A DNA stretch of 64,000 nt. It comes from Spongiactinospora rosea. Lineage in GTDB: Bacteria > Actinomycetota > Actinomycetes > Streptosporangiales > Streptosporangiaceae. Within the stretch, counting starts at the first letter, position 1, and every line of letters begins with the position of its first letter. This document shows, piece after piece, positions 16,534 through 25,498 of the stretch. The notes under the pieces were generated by a model that saw nothing but the letters and a program-made list of their open reading frames with translations, was not told the origin of the DNA and searched no databases. Where the stretch lies: NCBI RefSeq assembly GCF_003315795.1, contig NZ_QMEY01000005.1:364318-428317 (forward strand). The letters run 5' to 3'. A program made the translations under genes and the position numbers.

Positions 16534-17973
16534 TCAGCGGTCCACGCTGATCGGTGGGATGCCGCTCAGGCAGGTGAGCGGGCCGGGGCCGCCCGAGGTG
16601 ACGAAGGCGGCGATCATGCCCCGGACGCAGCCCGACGGCTCGACGAACGGCAGATGCCCTGTGTTGGGCACGCTCACGAAAATGGCGCGCCGGAACCGGG
16701 CGGACACCTTGCGGGCGTCGCTGGAGGGCGTGTTGGCGTCCAGGTCGCCGTTGAGGACGAGCACCGGTACATCGGGCAGCGCGCCGTCGGCGGCCTGGCC
16801 GCCGTCCCGAGTGCGGGGCCAGCCGAGGCAGAAGTCGCCGAACGCGTAGCGGGCCGACGCCGCCGCCTCCGGGCTGAGCACCGCTCCGTCGCCCTGCGCG
16901 GCCAGAGCGGCCTTGAGCTGCTTCACCCGGCGTGGCATCGGGGCGCTCTTGGACCAGGCCGCCGGGAAGTCGTTGCAGGCGATCGCCATCGACAGCGCCT
17001 CGGTGAACGAGCTCGGACCCCGTTCCGTCTCGCCGACGGCCTCGGTGAGGCGGGCGTAGTCGCCGCGTGCGGCGTCCCTCAGGATGGCGGGGAACCTGCC
17101 GAGCAGGGTCCGCGCGCCCGGGCGCCCGCCCACTCCCGCACTGGCGTTCTGGAAGAGCAGACCGGCCAGCTTGTCCTCGGTGAACGTCACCTTGTTGTCC
17201 AGCACCACCGGCTGCCGGCGCAGCTTGGCGGCGAAGGTCCGCAGGTCCCGCACGGTGGCGTCCCCGTCACAGGAGCCGCTGCGCCGGCAGATGGCGCGCA
17301 GCACGCCGGGCACCGCCTTCGCGCTTGGGCGCTGAAGCACGTCCAGATCCTCGGGCAGCACACCTGAGAGCACGATCGATTTGACGCTCGCCGGATGCCG
17401 CCGGGCGTAGACCTGCATCAGGTAGCTGCCATAGGAGCCGCCCACGAGGTCGACCCGGCCGACGCCGAGCCGCTTTCTGACCGCGTCCAGGTCGTCGGCG
17501 GTGGCCGCCGAGGTGTAACCGGCGGCGCGGGCCCCGAGCCGCTTTCCGCACCGTCCGACGACATCGATCAGCCACTCACGCGACTTGAGCAGGCTCAGCG
17601 GCTCCGCGCCGCAGGAGAGGGGGCCAGAGGCCCCGACCCCTCGCGGATCGACGAGCAGCAGGTCGTGGCGGTCGAGCAGCGAGCCGGTCAGGCCCGCGAA
17701 GAAGCCGGTCAGGGAGATGGACGACAATCCCGGCCCGCCGGGCACTCCCAAGATCGTCCCGCTCGCGGGGCGGTCAAGGGCACTTCGGCGCACCAGCGCG
17801 TAGCCGACCGGAGTGGTGCCCAGCTTGGGCCGTCCCGCGACCAGTGGGCGCGTGATCGTCCCGCATTCGACCTGGTGACCTGGAATCTGAGGGCACCAGG
17901 GGAGCGGCTGGGCGGTGGCCGGCGCGGTGAGCGTGGACGCCATCATGATCGCGGCGGCGAGGGAGGTGAACAT
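16534..17973 (-). CDS. Secreted alpha/beta hydrolase, TAP-like (tripeptidyl aminopeptidase family)
   Basis: 479 residues with a signal peptide at 1-22. Hydrolase motifs: VPGGPGLSS (oxyanion region), LLVDPRGVGASGP, nucleophile Ser180 in GGSYGSY, Asp412 in GDLDANTP, and His440 in NTGHLPF. The C-terminal TAP-like domain with its conserved Cys is present (PSGCVRGMIAAFV). These actinobacterial enzymes release tripeptides or hydrolyse esters outside the cell. ATG 17973 has a TAGGCT box exactly 7 nt upstream and no ribosome site. It stands alone with degenerate DNA on both sides. Confidence 0.9.
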   Translation of the reverse strand: MFTSLAAAIMMASTLTAPATAQPLPWCPQIPGHQVECGTITRPLVAGRPKLGTTPVGYALVRRSALDRPASGTILGVPGGPGLSSISLTGFFAGLTGSLLDRHDLLLVDPRGVGASGPLSCGAEPLSLLKSREWLIDVVGRCGKRLGARAAGYTSAATADDLDAVRKRLGVGRVDLVGGSYGSYLMQVYARRHPASVKSIVLSGVLPEDLDVLQRPSAKAVPGVLRAICRRSGSCDGDATVRDLRTFAAKLRRQPVVLDNKVTFTEDKLAGLLFQNASAGVGGRPGARTLLGRFPAILRDAARGDYARLTEAVGETERGPSSFTEALSMAIACNDFPAAWSKSAPMPRRVKQLKAALAAQGDGAVLSPEAAASARYAFGDFCLGWPRTRDGGQAADGALPDVPVLVLNGDLDANTPSSDARKVSARFRRAIFVSVPNTGHLPFVEPSGCVRGMIAAFVTSGGPGPLTCLSGIPPISVDR

Positions 17974-17980
17974 TCATCAG

Positions 17981-17986
17981 AGCCTA
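17981..17986 (-). promoter_or_regulatory. -10 box of the TAP-like hydrolase gene, leaderless geometry
   Basis: TAGGCT on the minus strand with 7 nt to ATG 17973; no ribosome site in between. Confidence 0.45.
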
Positions 17987-18177
17987 GGTACGCTCTTGTC
18001 GCCCACCCTCCTACGCGAGGAGCATTCCCCCTCCTCCGCAAGGGGGGGCCTGCCCGCGGCACTCCCGGTGGAGGGGCCTCCTCCTTCCCGCCGTGCCCCA
18101 CGGCACCCACCGATCGGCGGGGGTGCAAACTCCGTCGCCGAGGCGTCGGCCGACGGCAGGCTCGCCGGAAAGGGGGC

Positions 18178-18845
18178 GGCGGGTTCACGGCCCGCGACGG
18201 ACAAGGCGGCAAGATCCCTACGGATGCGCGCTACCGCGCCGGCTCGCAGACCGAGCACATGGTCGCCGTCGTGGTGATGTACCTGGTCAGGGAGGGAAAG
18301 ATCGACAAGTCCCTGTGGGACACGCCCCGCTATGAGCCGATCGACATGGTGAAGCCGTCGCGAAGGCCAAGAGCACCGGGGCCCCGGTGAGCGTTACGGC
18401 TACTCCGACACCAACTGCACATCGCTCGGCATGGTCCGCACCTACCAGCCCGAGGACGCCGGGATCAGGGGCCCGCACCGAAGGCTCCACGGGGAGGCTG
18501 CGCGAGTACACCGACAACGACCCGGCCCACACCTGGGCCGCGGGCAGCGTCATCTCCCTACGCCGCCTTCACCGGCGGTAAGCCGCTCACCCCCGCCGAG
18601 ACCGCCGAAAATCAACCCGCCGGGACAGCCGGAGCCGAGTTCGCCGCCGGTCCAGCCGGGCACGTGTGCCGTGGCGGGCGCCTACATCGGCAGTCGGTAC
18701 GGGTACGCCGCCGCGACATACGTGACCGCCGACGGGCGAAGGCGACCGCCCGGCGTCCGTGACCTTCAGCGGCGACGACCAGCACCGGTACGACTTCCTC
18801 GAAAAGCAAGCGGCCAAGGCCGCACAGCGCATCCTCCGCCCCTGA
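18178..18845 (+). pseudogene. Decayed class C serine hydrolase
   Basis: Successive frames spell a serine hydrolase: ARDGQGGKIPTDARYRAGSQ then TEHMVAVVVMYLVREGKIDK, then YGYSDTNCTSLGMV (the YSN motif), then LREYTDNDPAHTWAAGSVIS, then GSRYGYAAATYVTADG, and finally YDFLEKQAAKAAQRILRP before a stop at 18843-18845. At least three frameshifts separate these parts and the SxxK lysine is replaced by glutamate (GSQTEH). There is no signal peptide in frame. It is clearly a dead copy of the same family as the gene at 14554. Confidence 0.72.
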
Positions 18846-18943
18846 CCGCGGCAAACGCACGGCCGTGGGCCGAACTAGAATTCCCCCATCATCCATGAGC
18901 GTCCCCCGGACATCGGACGCATGGATGCCACAGGGGAAGTGAC

Positions 18944-20920
18944 ATGCAGGGCTTGGTGTGGTGGTCGGCTTCGCCGGTCGCGCTCGCGATGGTCTATTTC
19001 CTGGCTCGCCACCACACCGCCGGTATCGCCGCGGCGGTTGCCGGTGCGGTCGCCGGGGCGAACGCGGTCGTCGCGGGCGCGGTCGGCTGGTCGGGCCGTG
19101 AGGTCGTGGGCGCCGCACTGGTCGCGGCCGGTCTCGCAGCGGTCGCCTGGGCGCTCGGCCGCTGGCGGAGGCGCCGCCTCACCAGCCGTACCGCCGCCGT
19201 GATCCACTGGGGTGCGCGGTCCAGGTTCGCCCGTTTCGCGGCCCGCCTCGAACGCCACCGGCTGGCGGCCGGACTGCACGACACGAGCGCCCATCGATTC
19301 ACCGCGATCGCGGTCGGCTCGACCGCCGCCCTGCGGCTCGCCGACCCGGTGATGAAGGCACGGGCCCTCGGCCACGCCGCGGCGGAAGGCAGGGCCGCCG
19401 CGGCCGAACTGGCCCACCTGGCCGGATGCGATGATCCCTCTGAACCGGCGGCCACAGGAGACCTGAGCGAGATCGACGCGCTGATGTCGACCTGGCCGCC
19501 GCACAGGATCACCTACCGGCGCACGGCCGGGGCCACCGAAGCGTCGCCGCAGACCGCGTCGGTCGCCTTCCGGGTGGTACGCGAGTCGCTGACCAACGCC
19601 TTCAAACACGCGCCGGCGTCCTCCATAGACGTCAGGGTGGAGACGAAGTCGGGACACCTGGTCGCGACGGTCGCCGACCACGCGCCGGCCCTGGGCCCCG
19701 GAGAGCGGGGAGACCACGGCGACGGCGTACGGGCCCACGGCGAGCCGGAGCACACCGCGCAGGCGCGGGGCGGGCGGGGGCTGGCAGGGCTCGCGGGTGC
19801 GGTGGGCGAGTGCGGGGGTTCGTTGACGGCGGGGCCTACCGGGGCGGGGTGGACCGTTCGGGCCGCGCTTCCGCTGACGCCCGGCGCGGGCCTCCCGGCC
19901 TCGATCCGCCTGGGCGGGTGGCGGGGAAGGCGGGCCACCGATCTCGCGCTCGTACTGCTGGCCGTGGCCCTCAGCGCCGGGGTGGCCCTGCTCCCGCCGG
20001 AGAATCCGCCGCTCACCCCCGCCCAGGTGGTGACGCTGGTGCCGCTGTTCGTGCTCCACGCGCTGCCGCTGGCCTGGCGGCACCGCGCCCCCGCCGTGAG
20101 CCTGGCGGCCGCCGTGGCCGTCTGCCCCCTGCTGCTGGCGGCGTGGCGGATCACCGGCGCCTTCCAGCCGCCCGGCAACCTGTTCCTGTTGTGCGGATGG
20201 GTCGAACTGGTCCTGCTCTACGCGGTCGGCGTACGCCATAGGGCCCGTACCTGGCCGCTGCCCCTCGCCCTGATCGCGGCGAGCGGCGTCCTCCTCGGCG
20301 CGCTCGCCGTTCTGCCCGCCGCGGCCTGGGCGCTGGGGGTCGTGGCCGGGACCGGGCGCGAGCGGCGTCGGCGGGCCGCCGTCGAGCGCGACGCGCGGTT
20401 CGCCGCCCAGACCCGCGCGGCGCTTCTGGCCGAACGCGAGCGGATCGCCGCGGGGCTTCGCTCCACGGTGTTGCGGCGGGCGGACGAAGTGGTCGCCGCC
20501 GCGGATGAAGGGCGGCTGGACGCCGTACTGGCCGCCGCTCGCGCCGGGCTCACCGGTCTGAGAGAGTTGCTCGACGGGTTGGGGTCACAGGACGATGCCG
20601 ATCCGCCGCCGACACTGGAGGCGCTGGCGGTGCTCGGCATCCGAAGCATCGTTTTCGTACGGTACGAAGGAGACCGCCGCCCCGTTCATCCGGCAGTAGA
20701 GGTGATCGCGTTCTTCGCAGGCCGCGAGCTGATGCGCCACGCGGCCGGGCAGGATGCGACGGTCACGGTTTCCTACCTGCGGAGTGGAGTGATGGTGTCT
20801 GGCACGGCGGACGGCGCGACGCGGCGGCGGCTGCTCGCGCTGGCCGACGCCGCAGGTGGCGAAGTGTCCGCGGACGGCGCGGCCGTGCGGGTGTGGCTGC
20901 CGGAGGCGGGGCTCGCGTGA
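18944..20920 (+). CDS. Tandem two-module NarL-family sensor histidine kinase
   Basis: 658 residues. Residues ~5-75 form two or three membrane helices. The first kinase module follows: RLAAGLHDTSAHRFTA with phospho-acceptor His112, and an ATPase domain with VVRESLTNAFKHA and GGRGLAGLAGAVGECGG. After ~330 a second set of membrane helices (ATDLALVLLAVALSAGVALL onward) leads to a second dimerisation helix, ERERIAAGLRSTVLRRADEV, in which the histidine is missing (Arg506 at the corresponding site), and a weak ATPase-like tail. It overlaps the response regulator gene by GTGA and surely forms a two-component pair. A fusion of an active and a degenerate kinase is the best reading. The signal sensed is unknown. 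Confidence 0.82.
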   Translation: MQGLVWWSASPVALAMVYFLARHHTAGIAAAVAGAVAGANAVVAGAVGWSGREVVGAALVAAGLAAVAWALGRWRRRRLTSRTAAVIHWGARSRFARFAARLERHRLAAGLHDTSAHRFTAIAVGSTAALRLADPVMKARALGHAAAEGRAAAAELAHLAGCDDPSEPAATGDLSEIDALMSTWPPHRITYRRTAGATEASPQTASVAFRVVRESLTNAFKHAPASSIDVRVETKSGHLVATVADHAPALGPGERGDHGDGVRAHGEPEHTAQARGGRGLAGLAGAVGECGGSLTAGPTGAGWTVRAALPLTPGAGLPASIRLGGWRGRRATDLALVLLAVALSAGVALLPPENPPLTPAQVVTLVPLFVLHALPLAWRHRAPAVSLAAAVAVCPLLLAAWRITGAFQPPGNLFLLCGWVELVLLYAVGVRHRARTWPLPLALIAASGVLLGALAVLPAAAWALGVVAGTGRERRRRAAVERDARFAAQTRAALLAERERIAAGLRSTVLRRADEVVAAADEGRLDAVLAAARAGLTGLRELLDGLGSQDDADPPPTLEALAVLGIRSIVFVRYEGDRRPVHPAVEVIAFFAGRELMRHAAGQDATVTVSYLRSGVMVSGTADGATRRRLLALADAAGGEVSADGAAVRVWLPEAGLA

Positions 20921-21573
20921 TCGACATCCTGGTCGCCGACGACGAGGCGGTGGTACGGGCGGGCATCTCGGCGATCCTGGACGCCGAGCCGGACCTCACC
21001 GTGGTCGGGCAGGCGGCCGACGGTCACCAGGCGATCGAGCTGATCACCGCGCTGCGCCCGGCCGTCGCGCTGATGGACCTCAAGATGCCAGGGGTGGACG
21101 GCATCCGCGCCACCGCCGAGGTCGCGGCTCTCGTGCCGGAGACCCGCGTGGTCGTGCTCAGCAGCTTCGGCATGGACGACCACGTGTTCGCCGCGCTGCG
21201 CGCGGGCGCGGTGGGCTTCCTGCTCAAGGACGCCGAGCCGGAACGGCTGCTGGACGCCGTCCGGCTCGCCGCCGCCGGTCAGGCCGCGCTGGCGCCGTCC
21301 GTCGCCAAACGCCTGGTCGAGTACGTCGCCGCGGAGGATCCGGTCGACTCGGACATCTTCCAGCGGCTCACCCGCCGTGAGGCGGAGGTGCTCCAGCACC
21401 TCGCGCGCGGCCTCTCGAACGCCGAGATCGGCGCCGCGCTCGGCATCGGCCAGGCGACGGTCAAGGACCACGTGGCCATGATCCTCGCCAAACTCGGCGT
21501 CCGTGACCGGCTGCACGCCACCATCGCCGCCTACGAGGCCGGCGTGGTCCGCCCGAGGCGGAACCGCTCCTAG
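20917..21573 (+). CDS. NarL/FixJ-type response regulator
   Basis: 218 residues. The receiver domain starts VIDILVADDEAVVRAGI and has the phosphorylation site Asp54 (LMDLKMPGVDG) and Lys at FLLKDAEPERLL. The C-terminal LuxR-type helix-turn-helix is LTRREAEVLQHLARGLSNAE followed by IGAALGIGQATVKDHV. GTG 20917 overlaps the kinase stop by 4 nt. It would activate or repress genes after phosphorylation by the upstream kinase; no obvious target adjoins it. Confidence 0.93.
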   Translation: MIDILVADDEAVVRAGISAILDAEPDLTVVGQAADGHQAIELITALRPAVALMDLKMPGVDGIRATAEVAALVPETRVVVLSSFGMDDHVFAALRAGAVGFLLKDAEPERLLDAVRLAAAGQAALAPSVAKRLVEYVAAEDPVDSDIFQRLTRREAEVLQHLARGLSNAEIGAALGIGQATVKDHVAMILAKLGVRDRLHATIAAYEAGVVRPRRNRS

Positions 21574-21640
21574 GCAGGATGGCCGCGAAGTCCTCCACCG
21601 AGGTCTCGGTGATGGGCTTGCTGAGCTCATGGAGATCCTT

Positions 21641-22360
21641 TCAGCGCTGGCGGGCCGGGCGTACGACGATCTCGTTCACGTCGACGTCGGCCGGTTGGGA
21701 GAGGGCATAGGCGACCGCGTCGGCGATGGCCCAGGGGGCGATGGCGTGGGCGCGGTAGGCGCGCATGGCCTCGGCCGCGGTGGGATCGGTGATGGAATCG
21801 GCCAGCTCGGAGGTGACGACCCCGGGCGAGATGGTGGTGACCCGGATCGAGGGGTCGCTCTCCAGGCGCAGGCCTTCGGTGATCGCCCACGCCGCGTACT
21901 TGGTGGCGCAGTAGACGGCGGCCGTGGGGGAGACCTGGTGCGCGCCGATGCTCGCGATCGTGACGAAGTGGCCCGACCCCTGGGCCTCGAAGCGGGGCAG
22001 GACCGCGGCGATGCCGTACAGGAGCCCGCGGACGTTGACGTCGATCATCCGGTCCCACTCCTGGACCAGCCCGGCGCCGAGCCGCGACAGCGGCATGACC
22101 CCGGCGTTGCCGATCAGGACGTCGACACGTCCGAAGCGGTCCTGGGCCTCCTGGACGAACGCCTCGACGGACGCCCGTTCGGTCACGTCCAGGCCCACCG
22201 GGTGCAGGCCGGGCCCTGCCTGTTCGGCCAGTTCCTTGAGGCGGTCGATGCGGCGGGCGCCCGCGACCACCTGATGTCCCTGACGGACGAGGCGGGCGGC
22301 GACGGCCTGGCCGATGCCGCTGCTGGCTCCGGTCACGAGAACGATCTTTCGGTTGTCCAT
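21641..22360 (-). CDS. Short-chain dehydrogenase/reductase
   Basis: 239 residues with the classical SDR signature: cofactor motif GASSGIG at 11-17, NAGVMP at 85-90, catalytic Ser137, Tyr150 and Lys154 (YCATK). The ARR segment near residue 35 suggests preference for NADP(H). ATG 22360 starts immediately before the cofactor strand. The gene is divergent from an XRE-family regulator 102 nt away, a common actinobacterial arrangement in which the regulator controls the SDR. The substrate cannot be told. Confidence 0.9.
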   Translation of the reverse strand: MDNRKIVLVTGASSGIGQAVAARLVRQGHQVVAGARRIDRLKELAEQAGPGLHPVGLDVTERASVEAFVQEAQDRFGRVDVLIGNAGVMPLSRLGAGLVQEWDRMIDVNVRGLLYGIAAVLPRFEAQGSGHFVTIASIGAHQVSPTAAVYCATKYAAWAITEGLRLESDPSIRVTTISPGVVTSELADSITDPTAAEAMRAYRAHAIAPWAIADAVAYALSQPADVDVNEIVVRPARQR

Positions 22361-22450
22361 GCCGTCGACACTGGCCGAGCCCGGACGGCTGCGGCAGGCC
22401 GCGCTCCTCATGGGAGTAACGCACCCAGGAAGACCACCCGAATCCCGGCC

Positions 22451-22456
22451 TACCAT
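22451..22456 (+). promoter_or_regulatory. -10-like box before the XRE regulator
   Basis: TACCAT lies 6 nt before ATG 22463. The intervening GGCGGA could also serve as a ribosome site, so a leaderless start is only possible. Confidence 0.3.
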
Positions 22457-22462
22457 GGCGGA

Positions 22463-23296
22463 ATGACACGTTCCGACCTCGGCGCCTACCTCACCGCCCG
22501 GCGGGCCCAGGTCACGCCGGATGAGGCGGGACTGCCCAAGAGCGGTGGCCATCGCCGCGTCCCGGGGCTGCGGCGCGAGGAGGTGGCGCTCTTGGCGGGG
22601 GTCAGCGCCGACTACTACGTCCGTCTGGAGCAGGGCCGCGAACGCACGCCGTCGGCACAGGTGGCCGAGGCGCTCTCAGCCGCGCTGCGCCTTGACGAGG
22701 ACGGCCGCCTGCACCTGTTCCGGCTCGCCGGTCTCAGCCCGCGGGCCCGGTTCGCCGCCGGGGTGACCGACCGCGTCGATCCCGGTCTTCTGCAACTGAT
22801 GGACGCCTGGCCCGGCAATCCGGCCATCGTCTACAACCGCGCCTACGACGTGCTCGCCTCGAACGTCCTCGCCGACGCGCTCTTCCACGACTGGTCGCAC
22901 TCGCGCAATCTGATGCGCGTCGTCTTCACCGACCCGGCCGCCCGCTCGTTCTACCGGGACTGGTACGAGGTCGCGAGCAACTCGGTCGCCGGATTCCGGC
23001 TGGGCCACGGCCAGGCCCCACAGGACCCGCGCGTACGCCGGGTGCTCACCGAACTGCTCGACCAGAGCCAGGAGTTCGCCGCCCTGTGGGCTCGCCACGA
23101 CGCCCGGGGCAAGGCCCTCGAACGCAAACGCTTCGCCCACCCCGCTGTCGGCCCGCTCACCCTGACGATGCAGACCTTCGACATCCGCTCCAGCCCCGGC
23201 CAGGAACTCGTCGTCTACCACGCCGAGCCGGCCTCCCCCAGCAGCGAGGCGCTCAGCCTTCTCGGCACGCTCGCCGCCACCTCCCGCACCCACTGA
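22463..23296 (+). CDS. XRE-family regulator with MmyB-like ligand-binding domain
   Basis: 277 residues. The N-terminal helix-turn-helix is recognisable: RRVPGLRREEVALLAGVSAD then YYVRLEQGRERTPSAQV. The C-terminal part (AIVYNRAYDVLASNVLADAL, then VASNSVAGFRLGHGQ, ALWARHDARGKALERKRF, and VYHAEPASPSSEAL) is the MmyB-type transcription-regulator ligand-binding domain. Such proteins commonly control a divergent oxidoreductase gene; here the SDR at 21641 is the natural target. Confidence 0.92.
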   Translation: MTRSDLGAYLTARRAQVTPDEAGLPKSGGHRRVPGLRREEVALLAGVSADYYVRLEQGRERTPSAQVAEALSAALRLDEDGRLHLFRLAGLSPRARFAAGVTDRVDPGLLQLMDAWPGNPAIVYNRAYDVLASNVLADALFHDWSHSRNLMRVVFTDPAARSFYRDWYEVASNSVAGFRLGHGQAPQDPRVRRVLTELLDQSQEFAALWARHDARGKALERKRFAHPAVGPLTLTMQTFDIRSSPGQELVVYHAEPASPSSEALSLLGTLAATSRTH

Positions 23297-23695
23297 CCCC
23301 ACGCGGCCTGCGCCGTTTCCGCGGGTCCCGCTCGGACACGATTGGGTAACGGCCGCCTCCGCGTGGCCTGCGATTATCACGAACGGTCGCCTTGACAGGA
23401 CGGTTGCCGGCCGGACGAGTGGGCGGGGTCGTGCCTGATGAGCCGCCCGCCGTCGCCCCGCAGGACGTCCGGTCGCTCCCCGCGCCCGCCACCTCCCGCG
23501 ATCCTTGACGAGACCTGCCGCGTATGGGTTCATCCTCCTGAGCTCCCCTTCCGCGGCCTCGTGCGCAAAGGCCGCTTCGAGCTGCACGGATACGACGGAG
23601 GCCCTGGTCATCGCCGCGGCGATGCACCGTGCGAGACGCCCTCCGAGTACGGCTGAGCCATGTGGTCCTGCCTCTTCCCTGTGTCTGGAGGTTTC
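23297..23695 (+). other. Gap with no recognised gene
   Basis: About 400 nt between the XRE gene and the amine oxidase gene. Two TTGAC-type hexamers (TTGACA at 23392 and TTGACG near 23506) occur, but no matching -10 box at the right distance was found. The amine oxidase promoter must be in this part. Confidence 0.5.
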
Positions 23696-25300
23696 GTGAA
23701 CCGCGATCCCTTAACCCGCCGAACGTTCGTGAACCTGGTCGGCCGCGCGGGCGGCGCCGGAGCCGCGTACGGAACGTTGACGGCCATGGGGCTGCTGCCC
23801 GTGCCGCCGCCCTACGCCGGTCCGCCGAAGCTCGCGCAACAGGGCGGCGGCAACGGCGTCAAGGTCGCCGTGATCGGTGCCGGCATCTCCGGCATGGTGG
23901 CCGCCCTCGAACTGTCGGCCGCCCACTACGAGGTGCGGGTCTTCGAGGCGCAGGACCGGGTGGGGGGCCGGAACAGGACGTACCGGGGCGGGGACGTCAT
24001 CAACGAGACCGGTTCGACCCAGCGCGTCACCTGGGATCGCGACCCGGACCTGTACTTCAACGCGGGCCCCTCGCGGCTGCCCCACCACCACAAGGCGATC
24101 CTCGGCTACTGCCGCGACCTGGGCGTTCCCCTGCAGGTGATGGTCAACGAGAACCGTCACGCCTTCCTGCACGACGCCGCCGCGTTCGGCGGGCGGCCGG
24201 AGCACGCCCGCCGGGTGGTCAACGATACGCGAGGGGCGGTGGCGGAGCTGGCGGCGCGTGCCATCGGCGCCGGCCTGGACCAGCGGCTCTCGGAAGAGGA
24301 CCTGGCCATCGTGCGCGACTTCGTCCGGGCCTATGGCGAACTCGATGCGAGCTACCGGTATCGCGGATCGTCCAAGGCCGGATACGCCGAGCCGCCGGGA
24401 GGCCCCACGCCGGGCCGGCCCCTCGAACCGCTCGACCTGGTCGACATCGCCAAGGGCGGAATGCTGCCGTTGGCCATGCTGTTCGGCGACATATACGAGA
24501 TGCAGGCGCCGATCTTGGAGCCGACCGGTGGCATGGACGCCATCGCCCGCGCCTTCTACCGGCGGACCCGGCGGTTCATCACGCTGAACGCGCAGGTCAC
24601 CCAGCTCCGCAGGCTGGGGTCCGGCGCCCGGGTGACCTGGCGTGACCGTACCACCCAGCGGGTGCGGACCTGGGACGCCGACCACGTGATCGTGACCGTC
24701 CCCCTGACGGTCGTCGGCGCCATCGACACCGACTTCTCGCCAAAGGTGAAAGCGGCCGTGGACGTGGGCGCCGGCGGCTACCAGCACGCCGTCAAGGTCG
24801 CGTTCGAGGCCAAGCGGCGCTGGTGGGAAGAGGACTACGGGATCTACGGCGGCATCTCCTGGACCTCGCGGGACATCACCCAGATGTGGTACCCCAGCGC
24901 GGGCATCCACGGACGCAAGGGCATCCTGCTCGGCGCCTACTTCTGGCTCGGGGGCCGCGGACCCGTCTACTCCGCGATGACGCCGGAGCAACGCGTCGCC
25001 GTGGCATTGGCCGACGGCGAGGCCCTGTTCCCCGGCTACCGCGATCTCGTCCATCGTCCGGCAACGGTCGCGTGGAAGAACGTGCCGTTCCAGGGTGGTG
25101 CATGGTCCGCGTGGGACGAGGACACGCGCCGCGACGCCTATTCGGTGCTCCTGCCGCCTGACGGGCCGTACTGGTTCGCGGGCGAGCACATGAGCCACCT
25201 CAACTCCTGGCAGGAAGGCGCCATCCGGGCCACGCACCACGTACTCGAACGCATCCAGGAACGCGTCAGCGCCCAGCGCACCGGCTCCGACCCCGACTGA
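23696..25300 (+). CDS. Tat-exported flavin monoamine / L-amino-acid oxidase
   Basis: 534 residues. Twin arginines at 8-9 (PLTRRTFVNLVGRAGGAG) and the following hydrophobic stretch form a Tat signal, as expected for a protein exported with FAD bound. The FAD fold is at VAVIGAGISGMVAALELSAA, with the GG doublet at DRVGGRNRT. The C-terminus has the second FAD contact, YWFAGEHMSHLNSWQEGAI. The enzyme oxidises an amine or L-amino acid outside the cytoplasm, yielding an imino product and probably hydrogen peroxide. GTG 23696 has TGGAGG at 23686-23691 in front. A strong hairpin follows the gene. Confidence 0.88.
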   Translation: MNRDPLTRRTFVNLVGRAGGAGAAYGTLTAMGLLPVPPPYAGPPKLAQQGGGNGVKVAVIGAGISGMVAALELSAAHYEVRVFEAQDRVGGRNRTYRGGDVINETGSTQRVTWDRDPDLYFNAGPSRLPHHHKAILGYCRDLGVPLQVMVNENRHAFLHDAAAFGGRPEHARRVVNDTRGAVAELAARAIGAGLDQRLSEEDLAIVRDFVRAYGELDASYRYRGSSKAGYAEPPGGPTPGRPLEPLDLVDIAKGGMLPLAMLFGDIYEMQAPILEPTGGMDAIARAFYRRTRRFITLNAQVTQLRRLGSGARVTWRDRTTQRVRTWDADHVIVTVPLTVVGAIDTDFSPKVKAAVDVGAGGYQHAVKVAFEAKRRWWEEDYGIYGGISWTSRDITQMWYPSAGIHGRKGILLGAYFWLGGRGPVYSAMTPEQRVAVALADGEALFPGYRDLVHRPATVAWKNVPFQGGAWSAWDEDTRRDAYSVLLPPDGPYWFAGEHMSHLNSWQEGAIRATHHVLERIQERVSAQRTGSDPD

Positions 25301-25342
25301 GTTCTCCCACGCCCCGACCGGCCTCGCCGACAGCGCGGCCCC

Positions 25343-25370
25343 CCAGGGTGGCGGCCTGCCGCCACCCTGG
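25343..25370 (+). terminator. Hairpin after the amine oxidase gene
   Basis: CCAGGGTGGCGG (25343-25354), loop CCTG, CCGCCACCCTGG (25359-25370): a perfect 12-bp stem. No T-run follows, as is common in high-GC actinomycetes. Confidence 0.75.
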
Positions 25371-25498
25371 TCGTGACCGGTGTGCCGCCACCTTCCGACG
25401 TGTATGCGGCATGGTCACGGCCTCCCGCCGGCCCGATCGCCGAACTTTCTCGCCGAATCCGGTTGTGGCCGCCGTTGACAGATGGTGATGTCGCTGTC

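Noticed and set aside
25373..25498. GTG start giving 42 more residues on the first NACHT protein
   Set aside because: It lies 2 nt behind a terminator stem and has no ribosome site; the ATG at 25499 fits the paralogue's layout better. Not fully excluded.
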